The notes beneath the pieces are model-generated. The model did not search any database and was not told where the DNA came from. It worked only from the letters and a program-made list of their open reading frames with translations. The position numbers and the translations under genes are program-made. A DNA stretch of 64,000 nt from Sanderia malayensis (taxonomy: Eukaryota; Cnidaria; Scyphozoa; Semaeostomeae; Pelagiidae), in assembly GCA_013076295.1 (NCBI GenBank), contig RQOL01000906.1:496001-560000 (forward strand). The letters are read 5' to 3'. Each line of letters starts with the position of its first letter. The first letter of the stretch is position 1. Shown piece by piece: positions 53,001 to 64,000 of the stretch.

Positions 53001-54174
53001 TTGAAGACAGCATATCCAAAGATGAACTTGGTGACATTGTGGAACCCTCTTTGGATGTTTCAGTTCTGTTGAAACCCTCTTCAAGCTCTGTTTCATGTGG
53101 CTCACCTGGTCCACCTTGCTTGACGTATCTAACATCAAGAAACATATCAACAAGAAGTGATACACCTTTCATTGCTTTTAGAAAGCTATCTGGCAATGAG
53201 GAGATGGATGGATGGTCAATCGGCGACAGTCCTTGCTCTAAAGCGTATTGCATAAAATATTGATTGTTTGTTATTTCATGTGGCATTGACAATGCAACTG
53301 GTGTACCAAACAAGTGTAAAAAGCGGAACCAGCATTGTACTGTTAATTCTGGAGCCATGTCATTTGGAAGTGTGAATCTATCGTCTTCTTTTAAGACATC
53401 TTCCGGCAAACAATGTGGTCCGTAAAGTACTTGAAGAACTTTCAGTGTTAAGGAGCACATTAACTTGCTCCATTGACTGATCAGTGTCTTGTGATGTCGC
53501 CAGGATAAGCAAAAGTCTTGTAGTGTTGACCACAGAGGAGGAGAGGGAAACTTACCACAACAAGCAAGAAGCCAAACAAAAAACAAAGAGTTGATCAGCT
53601 GATCGCAAAGATGCTCAGCAAGTCCACCAGGTAACGATGGTGGTGATAATAAATGGCCTGCTATTCCAAGAAAAAATATCAGCAAATCTTCCCAGATTCC
53701 AGTCTGAAATGGCTTTCCAATATCGGCTAAAGTTTTGACATGATAAAGCACTTGGCTGCATAGCTTTGCCTGTAGGCCATTAGAAGCACCATCTCTTGGA
53801 AAGAATAGATTTGTCAAATGTTTCAACATCTTCTTGAAATAATGAGTCTTTTCTTTCACAATAGGTTTGGGAATGTTGCTTTTAGTTTGGTTCGAGATGA
53901 CTGATGTCCAGTCGATATATAAATAAGCACAATTCTTTATCAGGTCTATTTCAGTCATTGGTAAAGTCAGGCCGTAACAGATCACCTCCATTGTCCAATC
54001 TAGCTGTTCTTTAGTTTTCAGCGTATTTGATCTTTCGCTTGGAAGGTAGTGCAAGCTACGGATAATATTTGTAGCGATATCTCTTCCAACATTACCTGGG
54101 TAACTTTGCAAAACACTGCATGAACCAAACGATTCCTCGATCGAAGAACGTTGAGATATCCACTCTGAAAACAT
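41998..54174 (-). CDS. RALGAPB: Ral GTPase-activating protein subunit beta (25 coding exons, 1484 aa)
   Basis: Non-catalytic partner of the RalGAP alpha subunits, needed for GAP activity on RalA/RalB. Minus-strand exons: 52757-54174, 52378-52534, 51694-51842, 51141-51238, 50861-51001, 50105-50374, 49569-49721, 49034-49200, 48653-48712, 48532-48565, 48323-48402, 47978-48073, 47659-47728, 47153-47244, 46722-46846, 46187-46274, 45951-46027, 45615-45687, 45228-45398, 44711-44846, 44137-44219, 43621-43783, 42998-43301, 42459-42575, 41998-42130. Phases agree throughout. Length nearly equals human (1494). Landmarks: MFSEW start, [79 protein letters not shown] and NICRRRRLE near the end. The first exon is unusually long (472 codons). 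AATAAA lies only six bases past the stop (41987-41992). Confidence 0.96.
42211..42285. repeat. AATCATAT microsatellite with inverted arm
   Basis: About five ATAATCAT units are followed by GATAATAT units on the same strand, giving a hairpin-capable AT tract in the last RALGAPB intron. Confidence 0.8.
42820..42978. mobile_element. Degenerate pogo-like MITE (CAGTGGAATCCCG family)
   Basis: The left end CAGTGGGATCC follows TA, and the right end is the complement of CATGGATATCGATATAAACG. Internal GTTCGTTATACTG and AATTCGCTATAA resemble the intact element at 14301-15035. It abuts the RALGAPB exon at 42998. Confidence 0.6.
43825..44010. mobile_element. Degenerate pogo-like MITE in a RALGAPB intron
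   Basis: The left end CAGCCAACTCTGTTTAACTG follows TA, and the right end is the complement of CAGTTAAATTAGCCCAG. Internal TTCGAATTA motifs match the 20795-20982 family. Confidence 0.6.
44049..44094. repeat. (CA)n microsatellite
   Basis: About 23 uninterrupted CA dinucleotides lie in the intron, roughly 40 bp from the RALGAPB exon at 44137-44219. Confidence 0.95.
44439..44510 (+). tRNA. tRNA-Pro (anticodon TGG)
   Basis: A complete nuclear tRNA gene. The acceptor stem GGCTCAG (44439-44445) pairs perfectly with CTGAGCC (44503-44509), followed by discriminator C. The anticodon stem CTCGC/GCGAG encloses loop TTTGGGT, with anticodon TGG at 44471-44473. The A box starts TGGTCTAATGG and the B box is GGTTCGATTCC (44489-44499). 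It has no intron. A TTTTT pol III terminator follows at 44514-44518. It lies antisense within a RALGAPB intron. Confidence 0.96.
46464..46610. mobile_element. Pogo-like MITE, 147 bp, TA-flanked
   Basis: The ends CAGTAAACTGTGTGCACAAC and the complement of CAGTTCACCCAACTCGA are flanked by TA on both sides. It is non-coding and lies in a RALGAPB intron. Confidence 0.65.
46984..47061. repeat. Interspersed repeat copy B (partner of 4621-4696)
   Basis: It shares AGAATAGAAGT, CATGTCATGA and GATACTTCTCTCATCAT, in order, with the SLC36 intron copy, in the same orientation. Confidence 0.7.
47841..47900. repeat. Interspersed repeat copy (partner of 10788-10844)
   Basis: It shares the GAACAC-ACATTG-TTGT-ACTCA-AGTTTCA-TTGCCATC order with ASPG intron 11. 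Divergence suggests an old family. Confidence 0.65.
48795..48971. mobile_element. Degenerate MITE in a RALGAPB intron
   Basis: The left end CAGCGGAACTTGGATAAGTC and the complement of the right end CAGTTGAGCATTGATTAACC are loosely inverted, each followed by AACAGCCG or AACTGCCG. It ends about 60 bp from an exon. Confidence 0.45.
49269..49402. mobile_element. Degenerate MITE, 134 bp
   Basis: The ends CAGTCAACTGAACTCAATTTG and the complement of CAGTGAACTTTGACAAGTTG are inverted. TA flanks are not preserved. Confidence 0.5.
51915..52075. mobile_element. TIR MITE, 161 bp, TA-flanked
   Basis: Perfect inverted ends CAATGGAACCTCCA / TGGAGGTTCCATTG lie between TA dinucleotides at 51913-51914 and 52076-52077. 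It looks young because the arms match exactly. It lies in RALGAPB intron 2. Confidence 0.85.
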
Positions 54175-56175
54175 GTTGCTTTGTTTCTTCAACAGCAACA
54201 AATAAAGCAAAATTACCCTTATTTATATATTGTTACTTTGATGTTTATCTCTTAACTGTCGTACAATCCGCTTCTAAAATGTCTTGAAATTTCTGTCATA
54301 AAGAGCCAAGGAGGAAATTGCCCGCCATACAAAGGAGTTGAGCATGGCCTAAGTGTATTGCTGTCGAGTGATATACAAATATAGTCCTGCTACCTGCTGT
54401 ACGCTCTTGTATGCCTTCAGATAACCAAGCTTCGATTTATATGCAGCAAAAGTACTTATTGACAAAAATGACAACCTTTGTACAGAAACGATAGTTCCTT
54501 CCTATATTTCAGCAACTTGGCAAAAAAGCTTCAACTTGCCTGCTGTCACACTACACTAAAACTGACAACAACAACAAATGGTAATTTTCACTCACTGCTC
54601 AAGCTCACGTATTCTTCCCTCAACTTCCCCCACGCCCCCACATATCCTCATATTTGGGGAAAATGCTCCAAACCCCTACAAACTAATAAATGTAGAACGA
54701 TTTTTTAAATTTAAAATACTGTAAAGAATTATAAAAACTATTAGAGTTATAAAAGCAAAATTAAAAGGAACTAAATATGTTTAGTATTGTAAAGATAAAC
54801 TGTACGAGTTTTAAAGGAGAGCTTTAGTTGCTGGTCCTTTCTGGACATTCGATCCCCAATAATAAGAGAGAGCCAGCACATTGCTCATTTTCACACTCCT
54901 GATCAACTGTTACGTCACGCTTTCTTCATGCTCTACAACAGCATCTAAAGCTTCTGCAGGGATGTTGCTGCAGTCGTCCACCTCAACGGGATCTTCCAAC
55001 TCTTGAGCAGCCGACAAAGGTTATTCTTTGAATAATCTTTGTCGTTCAAGCTGGCTTTATTGGCAATGGAAGAGTTATCTGAGCAACAGGGGTGGATTGC
55101 AATCTGCACATTTTCAGATCCATTTTTATATTCTCCCTGTACGACATCATGTTCTTCCAACACTGGCAACAAATCTTGCCATGAAGATCTCAGGTTCCAC
55201 AAAAGATTCTTCATCATCAACATAATCCCTTGAGTCTTCCAGCTCAACTAAATCTTCCAACTCCTGAGCAGCTTTCTCTGAATGATCTTTGTCATTTAAG
55301 CTGACCTCATCTGCCGTATCCATTCCATTAACCTTGCGCAATGAAGTGCTTTCGGGGAGGCACTGCTGTGGACCTTACTAACGACTTGTACCTCCTGTAT
55401 TTCAGAGCCTGATAATGCAGTATGAACAGCATGTTAGTCATCAACTGATCTGATGGTAAGGTCGCTTGCCATTTGTAGATCCTCGGAGTAGCAGCCCTGA
55501 ATTAATTTCAACTCATCTTCAGTGGAGCTCAGTAGAATCGATCAACATACAAATATAGTCCTGCTGTGCGATTCCACGAGCAGCAAGCACAAGTGCCAAC
55601 CACTTCGCAACCAGAGTTAAACAAGAAACTAAACACTAAAGCTTTCATTCTGGATTTGTACGCGAATTGATAGAGAATCAGTAGTATGACACAATATCAG
55701 GTATGAGGCGTGATATTTACCCCCCCCCTCATCCAAAGAATTTATACGCGGGCTTGACTATCGGTAACAGAGTGCTACAGAAATGTCACTGGGTAGTTTC
55801 GGCTTCGACTGGGCCACAATTGATCTTTCCCAAGCTTGAGAGACAAAAACAACATTATAAAAATGTGTGGATTTCAAATATTGATTTCACATTGTCATAT
55901 TTCTTGCAATTTTTACAACGTTCAGTTGATGCTTTATTAAATCGCTAAAAAGAATCAGAATTTGTCCCAGTAAAAAATAAGTCAAGTTTATTAAAGGGGC
56001 ATTCAGTGGGAAGCAAATTCATGCTATTTCAATTGTTTATTATTATTTTAATTCATCGTCTATTTAATGAGGCTCAACTGTAGTTGGATATTACGATAAA
56101 AGGAAACCTGTATAAACAAGACTTTCCTAAATGCAAAAAAGTCTACATTACTTCCACAACCCTGATATTAAGTTT
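54175..56175. other. Gap between ABCC10 3' end and RALGAPB start
   Basis: It contains the RALGAPB promoter and leader, the frame-broken remnant at 54910-55560, and the ABCC10 3' end with AATAAA (minus strand, 56036-56041). A 20-bp block ATACAAATATAGTCCTGCT occurs both near 54372 and near 55549. Confidence 0.5.
54910..55560 (-). pseudogene. Frame-broken coding remnant with an internal duplication
   Basis: Several minus-strand segments look coding but lie in different frames without splice sites between them. Copy 1 reads SLNDKDHSEKAAQELEDLVE; copy 2 reads SLNDKDYSK, then after a frame change AAQELEDPVEVDD, ending in a stop near 54912. Upstream, STEDELKLIQGCYSEDL ends in TAA. The acidic, repeated sequence and shifts suggest a decayed gene or retrocopy with an internal tandem duplication. 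I do not recognise the parent. Confidence 0.5.

Positions 56176-64000
<7,825 letters not shown>

Overview
The window is nuclear DNA from an intron-rich animal. Protein-coding genes are split into many short exons with GT-AG introns, one gene encodes an NK-class homeodomain, a eukaryotic tRNA gene sits inside an intron, and the sequence is AT-rich with many small terminal-inverted-repeat elements. Exon numbers resemble those of vertebrate orthologues (25 coding exons for RALGAPB, 19 for PUS10), so this is an invertebrate that kept ancestral introns. I cannot name the phylum from sequence alone.

Layout. Plus strand: an SLC36 proton-coupled amino-acid transporter (559-4997), an ankyrin-repeat L-asparaginase of the ASPG type (5877-11265), and an unrecognised single-pass membrane protein with a long charged cytoplasmic tail (13128-19881). 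Minus strand: an NK3/bagpipe-type homeobox gene (22347-26967), PUS10 pseudouridine synthase (31313-39022), glia maturation factor GMF (39681-40991), RALGAPB, the non-catalytic subunit of the Ral GTPase-activating complex (41998-54174), and the 3' part of the ABC transporter ABCC10/MRP7 (56176 to beyond the right edge). A tRNA-Pro(TGG) gene lies on the plus strand inside a RALGAPB intron. A frame-broken coding remnant lies at about 54.9-55.6 kb.

I rebuilt each gene by hand from splice sites. All eight reading frames close: the sum of exons is divisible by three and phases match at every junction. For the unrecognised gene this holds only when one 59-nt exon is skipped. These exons are my inference from sequence plus remembered family similarity; no alignment was run.

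The genes do not form a pathway. They cover amino-acid transport, amide hydrolysis, RNA modification, actin-branch turnover (GMF), Ral signalling, drug or conjugate export and developmental transcription. Spaces between genes, and the introns of RALGAPB, are rich in short non-autonomous elements with CAGT-type ends and TA target sites (pogo-like), tRNA-derived SINE pieces, a TTAA-flanked element carrying a nested pogo-like insertion, and palindromic satellites. I see no CRISPR array, prophage, bacterial operon or defence cassette. The most novel signals are a stop/start overlap (TAATG) between an upstream ORF and GMF, a frame-breaking exon in the unknown membrane gene, the nested elements, and repeat families shared between introns of different genes.
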